A model generated the notes under the pieces. The model made no database searches. It had not been told where the DNA came from and worked only from the letters and a program-made list of their open reading frames with translations. From Aplidium turbinatum (Eukaryota > Chordata > Ascidiacea > Aplousobranchia > Polyclinidae): a stretch of 64,000 nucleotides of DNA. The DNA is taken from assembly GCA_918807975.1 (NCBI GenBank), contig OU964921.1, positions 14,665,498 through 14,729,497 of the forward strand. The letters run 5' to 3'. The position numbers were made by a program, and so were the translations under genes. Positions 50,777-59,823 of this stretch are shown here, piece after piece; position 1 is the first letter of the stretch; every line of letters begins with the position of its first letter.

Positions 50777-51306
50777 TGTTACGGCCAATCTCTGTACAAA
50801 TCAAACGTCATATAAAACCGTTCAAGTCTACTGAATATTACGTCATGGAAATTCCTAAAGCATGTGCCAAAATTGCACCATCGTTCATAAGACCTGTTTG
50901 GACTTGTTTGGGCCTGTTTAAACAGGAAATATTACATCAGCTTGAACACCTGTTGGAATGACTTCATAATTGTCTTTCATTTATTGCGTCACAGTTACTT
51001 TCTACGTGAATTTGAGATATTGATATCTATTCTGGTCATTCGTAAAATGATTGTTTGAAAGTTGGCCGCACATTTAACTGTTGGCTTAGTGCTTGCTAGC
51101 TGGACAAAGGTTCCGTCTTTTATCCAAGTAATTTGTATTGTAGTGACAGTTTTTAGGTGTACGGCGTTGCACCAGTCATTTCGATAGCCTCGGGCTAATT
51201 TTACTGGAATAAACTTTTGAATAGACGTTTCGAAAGTGTGTTTATTTTTGGGTCATCTTACGTTACAATTTTCCCACGAAGAGATTATGGTTTACCGCTG
51301 TGACCA
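50777..51306 (+). repeat. 5' LTR of the BEL/Pao relic
   Basis: Starts TGTTACGGCCAATC and ends TGACCA. It matches the 3' LTR nearly base for base apart from a short segment found only in the other copy. Confidence 0.93.
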
Positions 51307-51640
51307 TAAAAAATAAAAGACGAGTTCTTGTTAGCTGGTGGGCCAAGAAATTAAAGCAAAAAAATAAAAGACGATTCTCTGGCTAGTGTTTGTACGGAAG
51401 CACAGGCAGCATAAAAAAATAAAAGACGAAGTTGTTGGTTGGTAGGCTACAAAAGCAAAGAAATAATAAAAGAAGATCTTGTTGGTTGGTAGTCTAAAGA
51501 AGCAAAGAAAATTAAAGACATTTCTTCTCGGTAGGCAACTGAAGAACTTTAAGCTAAAAAGTAAAGACATTTCTTCTCAGTTTGGTACAGAAGAAAAAAT
51601 AACTTTGACATTCATTGGCAAGAAAGAAGATTAAAGGTAA
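51307..51640 (+). repeat. Leader repeats of the BEL/Pao relic
   Basis: Five or six imperfect units of about 50 bp share AAATAAAAGACGA, then a TTGTTGGTTGGTAG-like stretch, between the 5' LTR and gag. The function is unknown; packaging or leader structure is a guess. Confidence 0.7.
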
Positions 51641-51850
51641 TCCATCTGTGCTTGAAGATTCAAGTGGAAGAATCCAAGCAAGTTTTGTGGACGTTTGGAC
51701 TTCACATACTCGTACAGCTACGGTATCGTGCATTTAAATTCTTTTTTGTATTTTTTACGGTCTTGGCAGTTAAGTTTTTTATAACTACTGTAATTTGTGT
51801 GTTTGTGTAACTTAATTTTTTAATTGTTAAATTTAGCCCTAACATTTAAT

Positions 51851-54800
51851 ATGTCTACACTCGGTGGTGACAAGGACTCGACCGCCGTAGACTCGACTGA
51901 GTTTAAGCCTGATGATGTTCTTTGCGGTCGGGCAGGCCATTCTGGGGAGGGACCCATTAACGATGAGGCTAAGTCAGTTCGAGAGGCCCGGCATCTTAGA
52001 CGGGATATTTTGACTCAAATTGGGGAACTTTCTGTAGCCCTAGGTTCTTTGAGTGATAAGCAGGAACTGTTAATTTTTCGATCTAACTTATCTACTTTAG
52101 AAGAGGAATTAAGGCATTTCCATGCTCTTTTGAGTAAAATTGTTAACTCTGCAATCTTGGCAGAACTTCGTGATAGGGTAGATCCCGAATTTAACTCGTT
52201 AAAAAATAACTTCGAACAAAAAGAAAGTGAGTTCTCAGATAGGTTGGATGCTGACATACATCCTGAGGATAGCGCCTCAAATGTAAGCACTAGGATGTCT
52301 GAGAGCTCGTCACGGATAGTTGCAAAAATTAACCTACGGTTAAGACGAGAGGAGCTCCAGATCCAAGCTGAGGCCGAAGCAAGAGCTGCTGAGGCCATCG
52401 CAAGAGCAGAGGCCATACGAGCTGAGGCCGCACGAGCAGAGGCTGCCGCGAGAGCTGAGGCCGACGCGAGAGCTGCTGAGGCCGCACGAGCAGAGGCTGC
52501 CGCAAGAGTTGAGGCCGAAGCCGAAGCTAGAGCTGCTGAGTTCGCACTCAAAGACGCTCAGTTGAGGGCCGAACAACGTAAAGAGGCAGTTTTAGCTGAA
52601 TATCGTTCTGAGTTGGGCTCCCGGCGTAGCTCTAGGAAGGGCTCTTCTAGGCATTCCAGAAGTGAACATCAATCGCAGTTTAATTTACCTAACCTTTTCC
52701 AGACGCCTGTTCAATCTGTAAGTGGACCAGTGCGATCCACACGTTTTCCAGCTGTTTCAGGAGGTCTCGGGGCCGCGGCTAAGGGTCTTCCGAAGGACCT
52801 AGTGCCAAGGCCTGCGAATTTTAGCCGAACTCTTCCCCCAGAGCGTACAGGTCACGGGGCCGCCATTAGCAGTAATGCTTTGCCCCCTTCAAAGTTTTCT
52901 GCGCCGCTAGTTGTTGATCGCCCAGCTACACGTAATTTGGGTGGTTGTGAGAGGCGTATCGTGTCTCCTGATTTTAACGTGTTTGAGGATCGTGATCGGG
53001 CTGTGCATGGGACTGAGCCCACTCAGCCCCTTAAGGGATATAGCTTGTCTTCTCCCGCTAAATCGAGTTCTCAACAGCAGGATTGCTTTTTTGAATACCA
53101 AAATAGTAGGACGTTCTTCGATAAGGCGGCCTTGATTGGTTACGATGGTAATAATATGCCATTTATTTTCTTTAAAAATCGTGTTATGGCCTTGATGGCA
53201 GCTTCGCCCTTTAAGGGAACTCGTTTGACTTTGTTGCAAGCAGCTTGTGTTAGAACAGCTGCACAAACGATTGCTAATTTGGTTTCCGACACTCCTGGCT
53301 TGTCAGAGGAAGACAGGATAGAAATGTCGTTAGCTCGCTTGTCCCAACGTTTTGGAGTTCGTGGAGGTCTTTTCGCAGAACCAGAAATTAGAAAGTATCG
53401 CTATGGTAGCAAATTGACTTCGATCTCTTCCAGTGATTTGAAAGAGTTTAAAGATGAATTGTCGCAGTGTTTGCTTTACGCGAAAGCTTATGGTCAGCGT
53501 GACAAATTGGAAGGACGTTTTGTTTTGGATTTGGCTAAGCGACTCCCGTTTGACGCTAAGCAGCGTTATCTTGACTTTTTAGGTGATCAGTATGGTGGCA
53601 CTGATGAGCCTACTTTTCAGAGTTTGTTTGAATTTGTAGTACGGGAGGAAACGCGTAAGTCGACTGATTTTAGCATTATGCTAATGGGCGATTCTGGTGA
53701 GTCGCAGCAATTTAAAAAGTTTGGCAAAGGAAAATTGCCTTCATGTCCGGTTAGGCAGACGTCGGTAAAACCCCATGATAATGTGATTTCAGGGAGTTCG
53801 CAGTACTCGACTGCTGTTGGCGCACCGCGCGGCGGTGTGGCCAGACGTAGTGACATACCGGCATGTTTTTGTTGTTCATCACGTGGTCAAGTTGAATATC
53901 ATTTTTTGTCTAATTGTAAAGAATTTTTGCGCTTGACACCTAAAGGTCGGAGAGATGTCATTGTGAAAGCTGGAAAATGCTTGAACTGTTTGCGCCAGCA
54001 TATGGTTAAGGACTGTAATCATGCAAACAACTGTCGTCAGTGTGGGCCTAACAACGATAGGAAACACTATTTTCTTCTGCATGATTTTTATGTGACGTCA
54101 CGTGATTCTCTGGATTCGGTCGGTAAAGATGATGCTGGTGCCAGAGTTCCTGTGCGTAATGTTAAGATTGGAAATGTTAAAGCAGCCTTTAACCGCGTTA
54201 CTGCTGCTCGTGTTTTGAATCCAATGACTGGCAAATCGAAGTTGGTGTATTGTCAGCATGATCCTGGTTCGCAGTTGACCTTTGTTTCGAGTGACTTGGT
54301 GTGCGAACTTGGTCTTAAACCGTATGATAAAGCGTCGTTTAAAATGGATACTCTGGCTGGTCAGAAACCTACTTGTGCTGAACTTGTTAAACTCAACATT
54401 CAGTCGTTAGAGACTGATGAACTGTTTTGTGATATAACCTCGGTGGTTAACCCAGCTTGGGCTGACGATGTTAAGACTTTACCACATAAGCAGGATTTAA
54501 GTAGTTTCCGTCATTTTCATGACGTGAATATGTTTCATTTGAATGATTGTAGTACTGTAGATGTACTGATTGGAAACGACAACGCTTATTTGATGTGGGC
54601 AAAAGAAGAACGTGTTGGTGAAAATCGCAGTGAACCGCATGCTTTACTCACTCCTCTCGGTTGGTTGGCTTGTGGTGGTAAGTCACCCTTAGTTGAAAGC
54701 GTTGCTAAAGTGTGCAGAGTGCAGACGTCTTCAGAGTCGGATGTCATCTCTGGCTTTCAGCGTAAAATTGAGTCTCGTGATATGGAAATAGCAGACCTGA

Positions 54801-55705
54801 ATAAAGTCATTCAGGATTTGACTTTGCAAAATGAAACCTGTGAATTGTCTCGCAATGATATTTTGGCTAGAGAACTTGTCGAACCGAATATTGAGTTGAA
54901 AGATGGTCGATTTGAGATACCTGTTCCGTTGAAGGAAGATATTGATTTACCTAACAATTTTGTGTTGGCGTCAGATAGAGCTGCTGCTTTAAGGAAGAAG
55001 GCTTTAAAACAATCTGAATTTCGAGGAACTTGTGTAAATGATGTAATGTCTTCTTGCCCTGACTTGTCCGACTTGTTAAACCCTCTGGCAGATGTCTTGG
55101 CTAGATTTCGGCTTGAAAGATTTGGTTTCATGGCTGATGTGACCAAATACTTTTTTCACATTTTGGACTCTTCAATTCGTAAGCCCAATTTTATTGAACT
55201 GCTTACGTACACAGGCAGTGCCGTTCGGATCGTGAACGAACGCCCTTTGGTACCTTTGAGTGACGACCCTAGGAATTTTACTGTCATCACCCCTGCCTCA
55301 CTTTTGACCCCATACTTAGACCCATACTGTGCTGTTGGGCAACCACATGATCGTGACCAATTAAGAAGGGATTATCGGTTCAATTTGTCACTTTCTCAGC
55401 AGTTTTGGAATAAATGGATCGATTTTTACTTGCCAGGTCTTCAGGGCCGGAAAAAATGGCTAAAAATGGCCGAGAATTTGGAGCCTGGTCAACTTGTAGT
55501 GGTAGGTTCTCTCCAAGACATTGGTAAACGTGGGAAGTATCAACTTGGGAGGGTGCATGAGGTAGTTCCACAAATTAGGAAAGGGAAGCCTGTGGTTCGT
55601 AGAGCCAAAGTTGCCGTCTGCAACTATGATGAGAGTACGGGGAAAGTGAAAGTAGACTACGTGTTGAGGGATATTTCGTGCCTCGCCCCCGTAAAGAACA
55701 CCTAA
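51851..55705 (+). pseudogene. BEL/Pao gag-pol remnant reading frame
   Basis: The ATG at 51851 is preferred, with TTTAAT before it. In order: an N-terminal helical region, an Ala/Glu/Arg-rich coiled coil (about residues 170-240), a Ser/Arg-rich stretch, the Pao gag core, Cys/His knuckles, an aspartic protease with DPGSQ, a small part of reverse transcriptase and the conserved C-terminal tail of pol (GQLVVVG..., RAKVAVCNYD). It is a fossil: pol is incomplete, so it could at most make gag-like protein. The long frame agrees with the young age given by the LTRs. Confidence 0.9.
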
Positions 55706-56013
55706 GTGTTAGGGTTTGAGCCTGGTTTTGTCTGCGGTGGCCGATACTTGTCTGAGCCCAGAACAGTCGGTTATTATCGCAATAATTTATTGTATATAGC
55801 GTCATTTTAGCGTGTACCTATGGTACCAATTTCATGTATCGTCGCGTATTCTTATTGCTGTTCATTCTTTGCATGCCCTTTGTATTTGCGTATTAACTTA
55901 ACGTGAGTGACTCAAACAATTTGTGTATCATGTGTTTTATTCATTGGCTCACGATTGTCCTTCAATTCTTTTTTAGTTATGCCATGTTAGACTGTCATAA
56001 CTAGGGGCCGCTA

Positions 56014-56570
56014 TGTTACGGCCAATCTCTGTACAAATCAAACGTCATATAAAACCGTTCAAGTCTACTGAATATTACGTCATGGAAATTCCTAAAGCAT
56101 GTGCCAAAATTGCACCATCGTTCATAAGACCTGTTTGGACTTGTTTGGGCCTGTTTAAACAGGAAATATTACATCAGCTTGAACACCTGTTGGAATGACT
56201 TCATAATTGTCTTTCATTTATTGCGTCACAGTTACTTTCTACGTGAATTTGAGATATTGATATCTATTCTGGTCATTCGTAAAATGATTGTTTGAAAGTT
56301 GGCCGCACATTTAACTGTTGGCTTAGTGCTTGCTAGCTGGACAAAGGTTCCGTCTTTTATCCAAGTAATTTGTATTGTAGTGACAGTTTTTAGGTGTACG
56401 GCGTTGCACCAGTCATTTCGATAGCCTCGGGCTAATTTTACTGGAATACACTTTTGAATAGACGTTTCGAAAGTGTGTTTATTTTTGGGTCATTGCATGC
56501 AGACGAACGGATTTGGGAATCTTACGTTACAATTTTCCCACGAAGAGATTATGGTTTACCGCTGTGACCA
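56014..56570 (+). repeat. 3' LTR of the BEL/Pao relic
   Basis: Preceded by a purine-rich CTAGGGGCCGCTA, the likely polypurine tract. Followed by the AGTGT target duplication. Confidence 0.93.
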
Positions 56571-56616
56571 AGTGTCTCATTAAAGCTTGTTGTAGGCAGT
56601 TTACAAACCTGAGATA

Positions 56617-56999
56617 GAGGGGCGCCGGAATGATTTTAGGATGAGATATAGCGATGATGCTGGGTAACTCGTTCGTTTTCCCGCTATTAGCCATGAAAGT
56701 CGAAATGTGAGACAGATGAATAATCGAAATAGCTTGAACAAGAAGAAACGAAAGATAAATTTCACATTCATAGCATCACAATCTGCTGCAAAGTAGGCTA
56801 TAAAATGTGTCCACGGGATATTTGTGTGAGCCTACTGTATGCTATAGGCCTATAATTAGGCTAAAAGCGAATAGCAGAAGTCGTTGGCCTATATTGCAAA
56901 ATGTGCAGCAGCTTACATGACCTTAAAAGGGTACCATTGCCCCCCAACCAGAGAAAATTTAAGGGCAGGGGCATCCTCCGCCTGCTTCCAGCGCCCCTG
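56617..56999. mobile_element. hAT-like MITE
   Basis: AGGGGCGCCGGAA at the left and TTCCAGCGCCCCTG at the right are inverted ends of a hAT type. Flanks do not match cleanly. Confidence 0.6.
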
Positions 57000-57428
57000 T
57001 TGTGACAGCTTCATCAGAATCACGTATCTAACCGCCAAACCAAGACAATTTTAATATTTGGTATGCACCGTAACTAGGCTACCAAATGCTATAGCACAGC
57101 TTTCGATAGCCTGCAGTAACTTTCATTTTGGTAACACTCAGTAGATTAATTGAATAAAACTTCAGCTTCTCCTGGAACTACAGCTACAAAAAATGTCTTT
57201 ACCTACGTTGACGGAAAGTTCTCGTTCTCCGTTCTGCTTCCAGCAAAAAACACCTCCAACCGAGTAAAGACATTTGCTTGAAACAGCTACTGTGCAGCCA
57301 AAACATGTCTTCAACCAAAAATATTTCTGTAGATGAACACTTTTGAAGTTCACAATTTGCTAGCTTTCAATAAATCATTTGCAAGTTTCCTTTTGTTTAT
57401 TAGAAAGTTGTAAGATTCGATTTGTAAG
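57000..57428. other. Intergenic, nothing recognised
   Basis: Two short frames start with ATG near 57193 and 57306 but stop within 25 codons. I would not call a gene. Confidence 0.4.
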
Positions 57429-57752
57429 TTGTACGCTAATAGATTTCGCCAAACAATAGTGGTTAAAATGTGGCAAGAATGGGAAATGTTGTCATTACAA
57501 GAAGTGGAAACCTGTTTCGCTGAAGTTCAGCATCAAGCCATTTTATGCAAGTCATGTCACGCTACATTTGCTACAGTACAAGAACTGAGGAAACATCAAA
57601 CTGCTAAGCATAAAGTAAGAAGTATACAAAAGGTGGCTACGGACGAAGACGCTAAAAACCTTCTTCACAAAGCAATTGCACTGGCAGAAAACCGCGGAAT
57701 AAATATCGTACTACCGAACTCACCACTGGCATTCAAAAAACAATTACTATAG
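57429..57752 (+). CDS. Unidentified open frame with C2H2 zinc-finger motif
   Basis: I do not recognise this protein. It contains CKSCHATFATVQELRKHQTA then KH, a good C-x2-C-x12-H-x4-H finger. LAENRGINIVLPNSP follows. In the next frame the reading goes on as TIDEYWTNHNNMLYSKYAHV and a stretch to about 57990, so a frameshift or an intron separates two halves of one gene. It may be part of a host gene or an unknown transposon. A LINE end begins right after it. Confidence 0.4.
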   Translation: MYANRFRQTIVVKMWQEWEMLSLQEVETCFAEVQHQAILCKSCHATFATVQELRKHQTAKHKVRSIQKVATDEDAKNLLHKAIALAENRGINIVLPNSPLAFKKQLL

Positions 57753-57778
57753 ACGAATATTGGACAAACCACAACAAC

Positions 57779-57995
57779 ATGCTGTACTCAAAATACGCTC
57801 ACGTAGTAGGTGATGCAGCAAGTACATTTGGACTACAACAAAGCGATGCTGCATTTATTCGGTTAAAAAATTTTGATGCCGTTGTAGATTTCGAAGATTC
57901 CAAAGAAACAACTTGCGTGTCAGGAATAGATGTAAGAGAAACAGGTAAGCCGCCAAAATTAAATCTGGAATGGATATTCATATATCAGTTCCCGA
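57779..57995 (+). pseudogene. Continuation of the unidentified zinc-finger frame
   Basis: Encodes MLYSKYAHVVGDAAST, then GLQQSDAAFIRLKNFDAVVD and KPPKLNLEWIFIYQFPM. The join to the preceding frame is inferred from spacing only. Confidence 0.3.
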
Positions 57996-58009
57996 TGGAT
58001 GAAAGGAAA

Positions 58010-58490
58010 AGTATATCGGAGCTGTGTGCGGCCTGCAATGCTATATGGTAGCGAGACATGGGTACATATGGTACATGACAGAGAGTGAACTGGCAATCCT
58101 GAGAAGAACGGAAAGGTCAATGGTGAGAACAATGTGTGGGGTGAAAACGAGAAGGGAAAAAAGGACTGAAGAATTGTTGGATATGCTAGAGATGAGAGAG
58201 ACCATAGACCAAATGGCAAGGGCAAATGGAGTAAGATGGTATGGACATGTGATGAGGGAGGAAGGAAGTTTTCTTAGAAAGGCACTAGATCTAAAGGTGG
58301 ATGGGAAGAGGAAACGCGGTCGTCCAAGAAGAACGTGGAAACAACAAGTGAAGGATGAATTTTAAAAAATCGGACTGAAAGAGGAAGATGCAAGGGACAG
58401 GGTGAAATGGAGAAAAGGGATAAAAACAATTGCTGCGCGGAAACAATCGGCCACCCCCACTAGTGGGGAACAAACCGACGATGGATTATG
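58010..58490 (+). mobile_element. LINE C-terminal fragment with TGATGATGA tail
   Basis: GLQCYMVARHGYIW, RRTERSMVRTMCGVKTRREK, ANGVRWYGHVMREE and GKRKRGRPRRTWKQQV are typical C-terminal words of RTE-like LINEs. One stop interrupts the end, and ATTATGATGATGATATG forms the tail. Confidence 0.85.
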
Positions 58491-58820
58491 ATGATGATAT
58501 GCCACATTTTTTTGTGACACAATGTAATTGTTTCATTTTTGGAGTTCAGTGCTGTTTTGAGTGTTCATCGCTTTTCTTCTTTTTAAAGGTTCGTTGCAAA
58601 CCTCAGTCCACGCGTTCTTCTTGCCGAAAGTGGTGTTTCCACCGTGAATTTGCTTTACCCATTTCGATGAGATAAAGCAGTGATATTACTAGTTACTTGA
58701 TTGATGTCGGGATTACTGCATCGTCGGTTTGATGCTCTCTGTGAATAAAACAAAACTCATGTGTCGTATCAATTTGGAAAGTGCCGAATGTTTCCATAGA
58801 AAATTGGTTTGCTTGGTTTT

Positions 58821-59096
58821 TGAATCTTTATCCTCGGACTGACAAAGCCTTGATAGGTTATTCCTGGTAGTTTCGCATACTTGTAGAGGCTGTTGACGCA
58901 GGGCCAGTTACCGAGATTGGCAGAGTGAAGTTTTCCGATTGTTGAAGTCTTGTTGCCGGGGAAATATTCCATTCACTAAGTGCCGCTGAATAGAGAGCAG
59001 TGCTGAAATGCGTTGATCAAACGCACACCCGGTGAGTCGAACCAGCGAGGCGCAGTCTTGAGCCGGGCGCGTAACCACTGAGCTAACGGGGCGGAC
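58821..59096 (-). mobile_element. SINE-2 copy, reverse, diverged
   Basis: TGAATCTTTATCCTCGGACT to GAGCTAACGGGGCGGAC is the reverse of SINE-2, with more changes than the other copies. Confidence 0.88.
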
Positions 59097-59116
59097 AAAA
59101 TTGCTTACCACTTACC

Positions 59117-59229
59117 AGATTACCAAACGTTGCCTCCAGCACGTCTTGAATACGGATTCGCATGGAAACATATTCGTATCCACGATTAAGCAAGTGCTTG
59201 CACAATGCAACCATGTTCAGGGTAGTAAA
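59117..59229 (-). CDS. Possible coding exon, unidentified
   Basis: Read on the minus strand it encodes TLNMVALCKHLLNRGYEYVS then MRIRIQDVLEATFGNL, directly followed by a GTAAGTGG donor. An AG near 59230 could be the acceptor. The helix-like pattern and good donor suggest a real exon, but I do not recognise the family and see no partner exon. Confidence 0.3.
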
Positions 59230-59815
59230 GATTAACTCTTAAAAGGTTGATTTAGCAAGCACTCGCTTTTCCTCACCAGGATGAGCGGATACTTCTTTCT
59301 AAACAAAGAAACAAGTTTCAACTAAACATAAGAGTACAGTAGACTTGTAATGCTTGTTTGCCAAGTTAATGTTGAAGTAGTAGTAGGAAGTTCATAGCGC
59401 TTTTTACAACACAGTCAATGAAATAATAAGTCATGATAAAATAATATTTTTTATAAAATTTCTATCAGAGTAAACATGACTGTTGCTCAAGAACATATCT
59501 GGCTTAGCAGCCAAAGCTGTATCAATTTCAGATGCACACATGCTACCCATCATTGACAGAAATAATTGCTAAATCAAGCAGGTAGATTTTTTTTGGAACC
59601 AGTGCTTGTGAGTAGCCACTTACTAAGATATTCAAATAATGTGGAGCGACATAAATCTGTGTTCAACTGAGTCAAATCTGGACATCTCCAACCACTGTAT
59701 GCCACATACTTTGTCTCAAGATTTTCATTAATTGACACACTGCGGAAAAATATGCTTATCAGTAAGTCAGTAACCAAGCAGTTAGGTTCCATATGGAAGT
59801 TAATTGTATCAAACC
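59230..59815. other. Intergenic, nothing firm
   Basis: A pyrimidine-rich AG acceptor on the minus strand near 59300 precedes a short frame (KEVSAHPGEEKRVLAKSTF, then stop). I could not connect it to anything. Confidence 0.35.
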
Positions 59816-59823
59816 ATAACTAA

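Larger units (their letters stand above)
50777..56570 (+). mobile_element. BEL/Pao LTR retrotransposon relic
   Basis: LTRs of 530 and 557 bp (50777-51306 and 56014-56570), both TG...CA, are almost identical, and the exact 5-bp duplication AGTGT flanks them (50772-50776, 56571-56575). This indicates a recent insertion. Parts seen: a leader of tandem imperfect units, gag, zinc knuckles, a protease, part of reverse transcriptase and the tail of pol. The RNase H and integrase parts are not seen. It is broken, with about one large break, and would be non-autonomous. Confidence 0.93.

Noticed and set aside
52015-52551. Minus-strand alanine/serine-rich frame of 178 codons
   Set aside because: Antisense shadow of the repetitive coiled-coil part of the Pao gag frame.
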